Shown here piece by piece: positions 1 to 6,965 of a DNA stretch of 11,193 nucleotides (within the stretch, counting starts at the first letter, position 1; the number at the start of each line of letters is the position of its first letter). The notes beneath the pieces are model-generated. The model ran no database searches, was not told the origin of the DNA, and was given only the letters and a program-made list of their open reading frames with translations. The translations under genes were made by a program, and so were the position numbers. The stretch is from an uncultured Chryseolinea sp. (GTDB lineage Bacteria; Bacteroidota; Bacteroidia; Cytophagales; Cyclobacteriaceae), in the NCBI GenBank assembly GCA_946478915.1, contig CAMLER010000098.1, positions 1-11,193 on the forward strand, read 5' to 3'.

Positions 1-1
1 C

Positions 2-2122
2 GTACTGATGTCGGCGTGGAGTCTCACAGGAATCGGTCAGGCACCGACGCGCACGGTCGCGATCGACGCTGACGACATTGGCGGGGTCGTCACCGGCCCG
101 CGCGGTCCCGAGGCCGGCATGTGGGTGATTGCCGAGACGACCAACTTGCCGACGCGGCTGATCAGGAGTGTCGTCACCGACGATCAGGGCCGCTACCTGA
201 TACCCGACGTCCCGAAGGCCACCTATGACGTCTGGGTTCGCGGATACGGCCTGGTTGATTCACCGAAAAAAGAAACCAGGCCTGGCACATCTTTAGACCT
301 TAACGCAGTCGAAGCTCCCAGCGCCCGTGCCGCTGCCGAATACTATCCCGCAGGTTACTGGTTTTCACTCCTTCACGTTCCTGACAAAAGCAAGTTTCCT
401 GGCACTGGCCCCAATGGAAATGGTATTTCACCGAATATAAAAACTCAGGCACAATTCATCCGGACAGTGAAATCGGGGACGTGCATGGCTTGTCATAGTC
501 TTGGAAGCAAAGGAACGCGCGAGTTTCATCCTTCAATGGAAAAATTTGAATCGTCAGTAGATGCATGGGAACGGCGACTTCAATCTGGACAGGCAGGCGG
601 CAACATGATTTCGACCGTTGTGGATCTCGGTCGCGATGAAGTACTGAAAATGTTCGCTGACTGGACTGACAGAATTGGCAAAGGAGAACTTCCACCTACA
701 CCACCAAGACCTCAAGGTATGGAAAGGAATGTTGTGATAACGCAATGGGATTGGGCAGATCCGAAAGCATACCTCCACGATGTTGTATCGACCGATAGAA
801 GAAAACCAACAGTCAATGCCAACGGACCCGTATATGGTGCGCTCGAGGTAAGCGCCGATTACCTTCCGGTACTTGACCCAGACACGCATGACACAACCCG
901 GGTTCCACTGACCGTACGAGATCCGAATACTGAGCCTGCTACTGGCCCACATATGCCTCAGCCTTCACCATACTGGGGCGATGAACCTATCTGGAATAGC
1001 AAGACCAATGTCCATAATCCGATGTTTGATGGCGACGGCAAAGTCTGGATAACGGCAACGGTAAGGCCACCCGAAAATCCAGCGTTCTGCAAGGAAGGGT
1101 CTGATCATCCTTCCGCCAAACTTTTTCCAATCGAGAGGGCTGGCCGACACCTTGGTGTTTATGATCCTAAGACAAAAAAATACACACATATCAGCACCTG
1201 TTTCAGTACCCACCACCTGATGTTTGCCGAAGATGAAAACAACACGCTGTGGACAAGCGGCGGCGGAGAGGTCATCGGATGGCTGGACACAAAAAAATAC
1301 CAGGAAACCGGCGACGAACAGGCTTCGCAAGGTTGGACCGCGCTGATACTCGATACGAATGGTAATGGCAAGCGCGATGATTATGTTGAACCGAATGATC
1401 CGGTTGACCCTAAGAAAGACAAACGCATATCGAGGGGGCTATATGCTGTGTCGCCAGCGCCAGATGGATCGGTTTGGGGCTCTTCTTTGGGTTACCCTGG
1501 TGCGGTCATTCGGCTTGATCCTGGTGCAAACCCACCATCGACAGCCCTTGTCGAATATTATGAACTTCCCCTTAAGGAAAATGGTGAACCAGTCGAGGGT
1601 TATTCTCCGCGCGGCATGGATGTTGACCGCAATGGAGTGGCATGGGTAGCGCTCGCCAGCGGCCATCTTGCAAGCTTCGACAGGCGCAAGTGCAAAGGTT
1701 CACTTAACGGTCCAGACGCGACTGGAAAACATTGTCCCGAAGGATGGACATTTTACACTGAACCACTTCCGCAGCTCCAGGGCCTGAAAGAGCCCGGCAG
1801 CGCCGAATCAAGCTATTACACTTGGGTCGATCAGTTTAATACGCTTGGGTTAGGAGAAAATGTGCCCATCAATACGGGAAATGAATCGGAAGGACTCTTA
1901 GCGCTGAAGGACGGAAAATGGGTCGTGCTTCGCGTCCCCTATCCCACCGGATTTTATACCAAATGGATGGATGGCCGAATCGATGATCCCAATGGCGGAT
2001 GGAAAGGACGCGGTCTATGGGCGACGATCAGCACAAGAGCCCCCTTTCATATGGAGGGCGGCGTAGGCACCACTAGCAAAGTCTTCAAGTTTCAACTGAG
2101 ACCTGATCCTTTGGCTGAGTAG
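2..2122 (+). CDS. Exported carboxypeptidase-regulatory-like / cytochrome-type / beta-propeller protein, 5' partial
   Basis: The frame is open to the left edge, and residues just before the mature-looking part (VLMSAWSLTGIGQA) resemble the end of a signal peptide, so the true start is probably just outside the window; the ATG at 8 is only the first internal Met. Numbering from that Met, residues ~20-100 form a carboxypeptidase-regulatory-like fold (VVTDDQGRYLIPDVPKA, VWVRGYG). A single haem c attachment motif CMACH lies at 159-163. From ~325 to the end there are repeated blade-like segments (GDGKVWITA, EDENNTLWTSGG, APDGSVWG, DRNGVAWVA), as in streptogramin-lyase/NHL-type propellers. A DTNGNGKRDD loop near 448 looks like a calcium site. 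This architecture is familiar to me from soil Proteobacteria and Acidobacteria, with no established reaction. It is probably periplasmic and may be redox-linked. It converges on the hydrolase gene to its right. The first ~240 bases are about 66% GC by hand count, far above the ~50% that follows. Confidence 0.85.
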   Translation, partial: VLMSAWSLTGIGQAPTRTVAIDADDIGGVVTGPRGPEAGMWVIAETTNLPTRLIRSVVTDDQGRYLIPDVPKATYDVWVRGYGLVDSPKKETRPGTSLDLNAVEAPSARAAAEYYPAGYWFSLLHVPDKSKFPGTGPNGNGISPNIKTQAQFIRTVKSGTCMACHSLGSKGTREFHPSMEKFESSVDAWERRLQSGQAGGNMISTVVDLGRDEVLKMFADWTDRIGKGELPPTPPRPQGMERNVVITQWDWADPKAYLHDVVSTDRRKPTVNANGPVYGALEVSADYLPVLDPDTHDTTRVPLTVRDPNTEPATGPHMPQPSPYWGDEPIWNSKTNVHNPMFDGDGKVWITATVRPPENPAFCKEGSDHPSAKLFPIERAGRHLGVYDPKTKKYTHISTCFSTHHLMFAEDENNTLWTSGGGEVIGWLDTKKYQETGDEQASQGWTALILDTNGNGKRDDYVEPNDPVDPKKDKRISRGLYAVSPAPDGSVWGSSLGYPGAVIRLDPGANPPSTALVEYYELPLKENGEPVEGYSPRGMDVDRNGVAWVALASGHLASFDRRKCKGSLNGPDATGKHCPEGWTFYTEPLPQLQGLKEPGSAESSYYTWVDQFNTLGLGENVPINTGNESEGLLALKDGKWVVLRVPYPTGFYTKWMDGRIDDPNGGWKGRGLWATISTRAPFHMEGGVGTTSKVFKFQLRPDPLAE

Positions 2123-2231
2123 TTATCCGTTATCCGTTATCCGTTAATCGTATCCGTTAATCGTTAATCGTTATCCGTTCCTGTTATCCGTTGTTCGTTA
2201 TCCGTTAATCGTTATCCGTTATCCGTGAATG
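2122..2231 (+). repeat. GTTATCC heptamer array, left arm
   Basis: About sixteen consecutive units of seven bases, starting on the last base of the upstream TAG stop. Units are GTTATCC (eight exact copies) with variants GTTAATC (four), GTTGTTC, GTGAATG and two six-base units, GTATCC and GTTCCT. The array is degenerate but keeps its phase over more than 100 bases. It lies between convergent genes. A related array in inverted orientation sits at 2355-2395. Confidence 0.9.
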
Positions 2232-2354
2232 GTCATCTCGGTAGGAGCATTTACTTCGGTAATATCGAACTCCACGCAATGCGTAAAGGCGGGTATGAAG
2301 AAGGATAGAGCTACTCTGCAAGTCTAGCCACACCTTCTATAAAAAGCTGTCGGC
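2232..2354. other. Core between the inverted heptamer arrays, with a UUCG hairpin
   Basis: No gene with a start codon is visible here. On the plus strand, TTAC-TTCG-GTAA (2251-2262) would form a short stem capped by a C(UUCG)G tetraloop, enclosed by GGAG (2244-2247) and CTCC (2270-2273). It is followed by ACGCA-A-TGCGT (2274-2284). On the minus strand one frame is open from 2323 to a stop at 2219 without a start codon, and contains FIPAFTHCVEFDITEV. I have the impression of seeing such peptides in spurious Bacteroidota ORFs, which would fit a dispersed element, but I cannot verify this. Confidence 0.4.
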
Positions 2355-2395
2355 GTATAACAGGAACGAATCACGGATAACGAATCACGGATAAC
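2355..2395 (-). repeat. GTTATCC heptamer array, right inverted arm
   Basis: Read on the minus strand the units are GTTATCC, GTGATTC, GTTATCC, GTGATTC, GTTCCT, GTTATAC. It is a shorter, inverted relative of the array at 2122-2231. The six-base unit GTTCCT followed by GTTAT occurs in both arms, which suggests common descent. The TGA stop of the hydrolase gene (2385-2387) lies inside one GTGATTC unit. Confidence 0.85.
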
Positions 2396-3239
2396 GGAAA
2401 GTCCACTTCTCGCCGAGTTGGAGCACCCTCGCAGGTTGACCATACCGCTCTGCTTCTCTCACAAAATCCGCAGGGTCAGCGGTGTTAAATTCAAAAAGAT
2501 TATAATGATGTGGAATTACAAGTTGTGCGCCGATCTCACGGCCCAGGCGAGCTGCTTCCTCGGCATTGAGATTGCCTGCGACGCCCCGCGCGGGGTCATT
2601 GCCATTGATAGGCAAAAAAGCAACGTCTACCCTATGCGGCGTTAATAGTTCAACAATATCATCATACCACAAGGTGTCGCCACTGTGATAAATTTTAAAC
2701 TTTCCAAACTGCATCACGTAGCCCATAAATTTTGCTCTCCCTCCATCGTCCCGCTCAATTGTGTTATGCGCAGCGGGCATTCCATAGAATGTAAAATCGT
2801 TCCATGAAACTTTTTCCTTATCATTTAAACCTATCGGGAAGGCACTGTCGCATTTTAGTCGATCGGCAACAAAACTTCTGTTAGCTTCGGGTATAATAAA
2901 TTTTATCCCGGGATTTAACTCCAGTATTGGAATAAGTGTTTCAGCGTCGAGATGATCTGTGTGATTATGGCTTGATGTTACTATATCGATAAAATCAAGC
3001 AACTGTGGTTCGATAACAAGTTCGCTCAACCGGACATGCGGTTTGTTGGTGTTTGCATATTTCTTCGTCAGCGAGTCGGAAAGATACGGATCAAATAAAA
3101 CGCATTCTCCATTCCACTGAATCAGAAAACCACTTTGTCCAAGCCACCATATATCAAACGATTCAGTAGAACCAATCTCCTTTGAGTCCTTCATTTCCTG
3201 AGATAACTCCATCCCCCTGGCTACTGGCTGAATCAGCAT
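2385..3239 (-). CDS. Metallo-beta-lactamase-fold hydrolase, UlaG-like
   Basis: Belongs to the metallo-beta-lactamase superfamily, in the branch that includes L-ascorbate-6-phosphate lactonase UlaG and NAPE-PLD-like enzymes. With the ATG at 3239 the protein has 284 residues. The opening strand WWLGQSGFLI (31-40) is followed by VLFDPYLSD and the metal motif HNHTDH (H91, H93, D95, H96). Further ligand candidates are H158 (PAAH), D188 (HSGDT) and H244/H245 (PHHY), so the active site looks complete. The frame runs back to a TTG at 3281, and ATGs also occur at 3212 and 3194. I prefer 3239 because an A/T-rich leader precedes it. It is the last gene of the five-gene operon, 60 bases after the MetE-like gene with this start. 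The final residues RYP and the stop codon are encoded by the heptamer repeat. The substrate is unknown; a phosphorylated sugar lactone is a guess from family and context. Confidence 0.88.
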   Translation of the reverse strand: MLIQPVARGMELSQEMKDSKEIGSTESFDIWWLGQSGFLIQWNGECVLFDPYLSDSLTKKYANTNKPHVRLSELVIEPQLLDFIDIVTSSHNHTDHLDAETLIPILELNPGIKFIIPEANRSFVADRLKCDSAFPIGLNDKEKVSWNDFTFYGMPAAHNTIERDDGGRAKFMGYVMQFGKFKIYHSGDTLWYDDIVELLTPHRVDVAFLPINGNDPARGVAGNLNAEEAARLGREIGAQLVIPHHYNLFEFNTADPADFVREAERYGQPARVLQLGEKWTFRYP

Positions 3240-3299
3240 TGTATTAAATTTTGTTGATAAAAACGCTCCGGCTCCGCACAACCGGAAGCTGTCAAATGC

Positions 3300-4328
3300 T
3301 CATAGCGTTGCGCGAACTTGTTTTGCGCCCTTTACCATGTTATTGAGCTTCTGGCGCGAGGCCCATCGCGCCGTTTGGCTAAGACCACAATCCGGAGCGA
3401 CTGCCAGTTTTTCGGCAGGAATATAGGCCAGACATTTTTTTATTCTGGCCACTACATCATCGACAGTTTCGATATAATAATTTTTAACGTCGATGATCCC
3501 TACGGCCACATCCATCTTCTCTGCGAATACTTTGATAAGTTCAATCTCAGCAAATTCCCGGTTCGCCATTTCAACGTGAACTTCATCCACCTTCAAATCA
3601 AGAAAGTCGGGAAGCATCGGCGCGATACTCCGGTAGCCGATGGGCCTACCCTTGAAATTTCCGAAACAAAGGTGGGTTGAAAGTCGACACTTGCCATAAA
3701 TCGAACCAACCGTGCGATTAAAAATATCGACAAATCTTTTTGTATCTTCCTTGTACGCGTAACAACTCATGGACGGCTCGTCGACAGTAATTTCTCTGCA
3801 ACCAGCTTCCACAAGGTCTTCAAGTTCTTTCCTGATCATAGGTAAAATGGCTTCCGTGACTGCATACCTGTCCTTGTATTTTTCATTGGGAAGAAGCCTG
3901 CCGCTAAGCGTATACGGTCCGGGAACACTTGCTTTCAATACTGGCCCGGCTGGAGCTAATTTCTTAAGACGCTGAAATTCCTTTACAGTACCCAAGCCGT
4001 TGGGTGCTGTAAGCGAATCAACAATGGAATGTTTACCACGCTGATCGTGTGCAGCTGGTCCCCACTTCCGCAGCTCGTCCGTATTTTCCTTTATCCCTTT
4101 TATGTATCCGTAAAACGACAAATTAAAATCCAGCCTGGTTTGTTCGCCATCCGTGATCACATCCAATCCTGCGCTAACCTGGTCGTGAATTGCAGCGATA
4201 ACTGCATCCTCGATCATCTCTTCTTTGTCCGCATTGCCGAACTCATTAAGATTTCTCACTGAAAACTCGAGCCATCCCGGAAATGGGTAGCTTCCAATTA
4301 CCGTGGTGCGAATGGGTAGAGGTTGCAT
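3300..4328 (-). CDS. Stand-alone cobalamin-independent methionine synthase-type (MetE C-terminal-like) protein
   Basis: 342 residues, corresponding to only the catalytic C-terminal barrel of MetE, without the N-terminal half of the ~750-residue enzyme. Recognisable parts are TTVIGSYPFPGW (8-19), DVITDGEQTR (56-65), VPGPYTL (135-141) and the TVDEPSMS strand (181-188). All four zinc ligands of the family can be placed: H219 and C221 (THLCFGN), E253 (VHVEMANRE) and C314 (PDCGLSQ). It is therefore likely an active zinc methyltransferase of the short core type, such as archaeal MetE-like or Mes enzymes that use methyl donors other than methyltetrahydrofolate-triglutamate. The start ATG lies 14 bases after the SIS gene, so the two are co-transcribed. 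The physiological donor and acceptor are unknown. Methionine synthesis is possible, but the sugar-gene neighbourhood also allows a different alkyl transfer or lyase role. Confidence 0.85.
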   Translation of the reverse strand: MQPLPIRTTVIGSYPFPGWLEFSVRNLNEFGNADKEEMIEDAVIAAIHDQVSAGLDVITDGEQTRLDFNLSFYGYIKGIKENTDELRKWGPAAHDQRGKHSIVDSLTAPNGLGTVKEFQRLKKLAPAGPVLKASVPGPYTLSGRLLPNEKYKDRYAVTEAILPMIRKELEDLVEAGCREITVDEPSMSCYAYKEDTKRFVDIFNRTVGSIYGKCRLSTHLCFGNFKGRPIGYRSIAPMLPDFLDLKVDEVHVEMANREFAEIELIKVFAEKMDVAVGIIDVKNYYIETVDDVVARIKKCLAYIPAEKLAVAPDCGLSQTARWASRQKLNNMVKGAKQVRATL

Positions 4329-4342
4329 TTTACTTAGTTATA

Positions 4343-5128
4343 TTAAACTTTTTTACCAATCTTCTCATATAGCTTCGCCATCCGATGAGCGTGTTCATCA
4401 TACGCGCTTTCGAAAAGTTCCGTTGCACGTTTTTCGCCAGCAACGACGGAAGCGGTCAAGACCTTTGGTGGTTTACCAGCATCGGTCAGGATCTTTGCCA
4501 ATTCTGCTTTAATTGAATTTATTATCAACGCGCCTCCAACGGTGGAACCAGGCGCAACCGGAGTTTCCAGTCCTTCAATTTTTACCATCGCATCACCCGC
4601 GGGTGCTCCCGTGTCGAGAATCAGATCAGCAAAATCTCCCAGTTTTTTTCCATCAGCACGTTTGCTCTTGCTTCTATCAGAATGCTCCTTCGTAATGATC
4701 GCCACCACCTTTATTTTTCGTTGCTGGAATAATTCGGCCATCTCAATTGGAACAATATTACATCCGCTGGAAGATATGACGATAGCACAGTCGTCTTCCG
4801 AAGTATCGAAGTTCCGCAGGATCCGATCCGCAAGGCCTGATACATTTTCAAGGAACATCGCCTGTCGCTGACCATTTGCACCCACAACTAGATTATGGAA
4901 AGTGAGAGACAACTCCACCATCGGGTTGAACCCCGGGAACGATCCATATCTTGGCCACATCTCTTCAATAAGAATGCGACTATGACCACTCGCAAACATG
5001 TGAACCATCCTTCCTTGTAGAATACTCTTAGAAAACCACTGCGCCGCTTTCACGATGTTTGGTTCCTGCTGCGAAATAACATCTGCGATGCGTCGACACT
5101 TATCCAGATATAATTGAGTTGGGGTCAT
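4343..5128 (-). CDS. SIS-domain phosphosugar-binding protein (UPF0309-like)
   Basis: 261 residues matching the single-domain sugar isomerase family often annotated UPF0309. The phosphosugar-binding loop is seen as HMFASGHSRILIEE (43-56, GHS at 48-50), and the second SIS loop as VISSSGCN (117-124), where the serine run would contact the phosphate. A central VVAIITKEHSDRS segment (141-153) and the APGSTVGGALI stretch (192-202) are also typical. Proteins of this kind bind or isomerise phosphorylated sugars or amino sugars in the cytoplasm; the substrate of this branch is not known to me. The ATG follows the ROK gene stop by only three bases (tandem TAATAA then ATG), so translation is probably coupled. 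Pairing with a sugar kinase makes a phosphosugar substrate likely. Confidence 0.88.
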   Translation of the reverse strand: MTPTQLYLDKCRRIADVISQQEPNIVKAAQWFSKSILQGRMVHMFASGHSRILIEEMWPRYGSFPGFNPMVELSLTFHNLVVGANGQRQAMFLENVSGLADRILRNFDTSEDDCAIVISSSGCNIVPIEMAELFQQRKIKVVAIITKEHSDRSKSKRADGKKLGDFADLILDTGAPAGDAMVKIEGLETPVAPGSTVGGALIINSIKAELAKILTDAGKPPKVLTASVVAGEKRATELFESAYDEHAHRMAKLYEKIGKKV

Positions 5129-5131
5129 TTA

Positions 5132-6034
5132 TTAATTCTTTTGTTTTGAAAGTGCGAAGCCCGCAGCTCCGATAGCACCCGCCAGATCGGAGAAATGTGC
5201 CAGCTTTAACATCGTCTTCTTACCACCTGGTCTCCATTCGTATAAATCCAAAAAGGTCTGAAGCGGATCCATCAATGACTCTTTAGCTTGCGCGATACCG
5301 CCCCCGATAATCACCGCCTCTGGGGACAGGATATTAACATAGGACGCTATGCTAATAGCCAGCTTGCGAACGGAAGACAACCAGAGCCAGGTTGCAAAGG
5401 TATCACCTTTTTTATATGCATCGATGAGTTGAAAAGTTGTTGAAAACTTACCATGTGACCGCTGATCAATGGTTAGATTGCCTATAGCATCCTCGATACT
5501 TCCAGGCATGTTAGTGACATCCAGAGAGTGGCTGTTCGACTCGATAGTGGAATGTCCAAGATGCCCCGCCATTTGGGAAAGGCCTTGATAAAGTTTGCCA
5601 TCGATGAGGATACCACCTCCTACTCCAGTCCCCAATGTTAGAAGAATCGCATGCTTCAAACCTTTCGCCGCCCCAAAAGACGCTTCCGCGGTTAACGCAG
5701 AATGCGCGTCATTAAGAACAAAAATTCTTTCCTTTGCAAAGTCAGACCAGCAATAGTTTTCGAGACCCGGTAACCTTCCTGGCATAAATGAAATGCAGGT
5801 ATTGTTTGCATCTGCAAGGCCGGGAGCACAAAGTCCGATTGCATTAGCGCTATGCTTTAACTTTAGATCATCAACAATTTTGAGGATGGTTTGCTTCCAA
5901 TGATTATCATCGGGCTCTTTTGTTTCCCGGCGATCTTGAAATAGAATATTTCCCTCTCCATCGACAACAACAACTTTGATATTGGTACATCCAAGATCAA
6001 TTCCAATCGCAGTTTGTTTTGCGTCGCTACTCAT
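5132..6034 (-). CDS. ROK-family sugar kinase, zinc motif absent
   Basis: With the ATG at 6034 the protein has 300 residues, the usual ROK length. An AGAAGG Shine-Dalgarno-like stretch lies about six bases upstream; the frame is open further up, but that extension overlaps the preceding gene. The phosphate-1 loop GIDLGCTNIK is at 11-20, the catalytic aspartate D109 sits in FVLNDAHSA, the LGTGVGGG glycine loop is at 134-141, the GHLGH motif at 157-161, and VIIGGGIA at 241-248. ROK kinases phosphorylate glucose, N-acetylated amino sugars and similar hexoses with ATP in the cytoplasm. The standard CxCGxxGCxE zinc motif is replaced by a Cys-free stretch (DVTNMPGSIEDAIG, 172-185). No DNA-binding domain is present, so this is a kinase rather than a repressor. 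It overlaps the SDR gene by eight bases and is followed three bases later by the SIS gene. Confidence 0.9.
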   Translation of the reverse strand: MSSDAKQTAIGIDLGCTNIKVVVVDGEGNILFQDRRETKEPDDNHWKQTILKIVDDLKLKHSANAIGLCAPGLADANNTCISFMPGRLPGLENYCWSDFAKERIFVLNDAHSALTAEASFGAAKGLKHAILLTLGTGVGGGILIDGKLYQGLSQMAGHLGHSTIESNSHSLDVTNMPGSIEDAIGNLTIDQRSHGKFSTTFQLIDAYKKGDTFATWLWLSSVRKLAISIASYVNILSPEAVIIGGGIAQAKESLMDPLQTFLDLYEWRPGGKKTMLKLAHFSDLAGAIGAAGFALSKQKN

Positions 6035-6818
6035 ACTGCCCTTCTGAAACGCTCCATCCCCCGTCAACTGACAGTACCTGGCCCGTGGTAAATTTAGAAT
6101 AGTCGGACATAAAATATACTGCAGCGCCATCCAGATCGGTTGGTACTCCTATCCGGCCGTCGTCGAGTGGTTGCTTGGTTTTTATAAAGGATAGTATGGC
6201 GTCATCGTTGGCCGCTCGTTGCGCCATCGGAGTTTCCACAAGGGCCGGGGCAAGGACGTTTACACGAATGTGCTGGGCGGCATAATAGGCAGCAATGGAT
6301 TTACTAAATCCAAACACTGCTGACTTTGCTGCTGCATAGGCATGCGTCACAAAATATTTTGGTGAGGGAGAATACCCAAGGACGGAGCTCATATTGAGAA
6401 TAGTCCCGCCGGTCTTTCGCTCGAGGAAATACCTGATGGCAGCGCGGTTGGAAAGCATTAAACTGCTAAGGTTAATACTCATCGTTCGCTCCCATCCCTC
6501 CAGTGTAACGTCATGCAATGGACCGTCGCCATATCTCCTTCCGCTACCGCCTGCCACATGGTACAAGCCATCAAAACCATCAAACTGATTGATGCATTGA
6601 TCAATAGCTCTTTCAGCAGTCCCCTCCACCGTCGCATCCCCTATCTCGATCACAGCAGTCTTTAAGATCGAAGAAGCAGCCTCGGCACTCTGCGGATTCC
6701 GGCCAATCGCAACCACGTTCGCACCATGAGCAATAAAGGACTTGGCGGCAGAAAGTCCAATCCCTGTCGTTCCACCGATGATGACAATTTTTTTGTTCTG
6801 TAGCCAGGAACTTTGCAT
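6027..6818 (-). CDS. SDR-family NAD(P)-dependent oxidoreductase
   Basis: Classical short-chain dehydrogenase of 263 residues from the ATG at 6818; an upstream in-frame TTG at 6839 would add seven residues. The cofactor loop GGTTGIG is at 15-21, HVAGG (the NAG equivalent) at 87-91, N116 in SINLSS, the catalytic serine in NMSSVLGY (142-149), and Y161/K165 in YAAAKS. The C-terminal VDGGWSVSEG is typical. All members of the catalytic tetrad are present, so it should be active. The GR pair at 39-40 (VVAIGRN) suggests an NADP preference, which is uncertain. It is the first gene of the five-gene operon, and its end overlaps the ROK kinase start by eight bases. A role in oxidising a sugar or sugar alcohol is inferred from the neighbours only; SDR specificity cannot be read from the motifs. 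Confidence 0.9.
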   Translation of the reverse strand: MQSSWLQNKKIVIIGGTTGIGLSAAKSFIAHGANVVAIGRNPQSAEAASSILKTAVIEIGDATVEGTAERAIDQCINQFDGFDGLYHVAGGSGRRYGDGPLHDVTLEGWERTMSINLSSLMLSNRAAIRYFLERKTGGTILNMSSVLGYSPSPKYFVTHAYAAAKSAVFGFSKSIAAYYAAQHIRVNVLAPALVETPMAQRAANDDAILSFIKTKQPLDDGRIGVPTDLDGAAVYFMSDYSKFTTGQVLSVDGGWSVSEGQYE

Positions 6819-6889
6819 CTCCCTTCTGGGCTGTATCAAATCTTAAACGAAGGTGGCAAATTAAGAGAATTTTACACGTATTAAAACTT

Positions 6890-6917
6890 GGCAAAACGCA
6901 GAAAGCTGAAGGCAAAA
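6890..6917 (-). repeat. Short degenerate heptamer array (NGCAGAA type)
   Basis: Four seven-base units in phase on the plus strand: GGCAAAA, CGCAGAA, AGCTGAA, GGCAAAA. On the minus strand this reads as TTTTGCC/TTCTGCN units, a motif different from the GTTATCC arrays but with the same period. It sits in the leader region of the SDR operon, about 70 bases before its start. It is short and degenerate, so it is only moderately supported. Confidence 0.45.
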
Positions 6918-6932
6918 GCTTATTCGTGCGCC

Positions 6933-6956
6933 GCAATATTTATTGCAAGAAATATT
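6933..6956 (-). terminator. AT-rich hairpin after the DUF4350-like gene
   Basis: AATATTT (6935-6941) and AAATATT (6950-6956) are perfect inverse complements around an eight-base loop. A competing GCAATA/TATTGC pairing overlaps them (6933-6946). It lies 10-33 bases past the stop of the DUF4350-like gene in the direction of transcription. The stem is weak and no clear U-tract follows on the minus strand, so a terminator role is only a possibility. Confidence 0.25.
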
Positions 6957-6965
6957 ATTTAAAAC

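Noticed and set aside
456..1666. Several long open frames on the opposite strand and in other frames of the first gene.
   Set aside because: They lie inside a gene with clear domain motifs, have no recognisable motifs of their own and unnatural composition, so they are shadows.
6840..6870. TTAATTTG on the minus strand resembles the Bacteroidota -7 promoter element TAnnTTTG ahead of the SDR operon.
   Set aside because: One position is wrong and no TTTG-type -33 element lies at the right distance, so I do not call a promoter.
6613..6936. A 107-codon minus-strand frame across the SDR start and its leader.
   Set aside because: Its N-terminal residues come from the TTCTGCN heptamer array and the rest is a shifted reading of the SDR gene.
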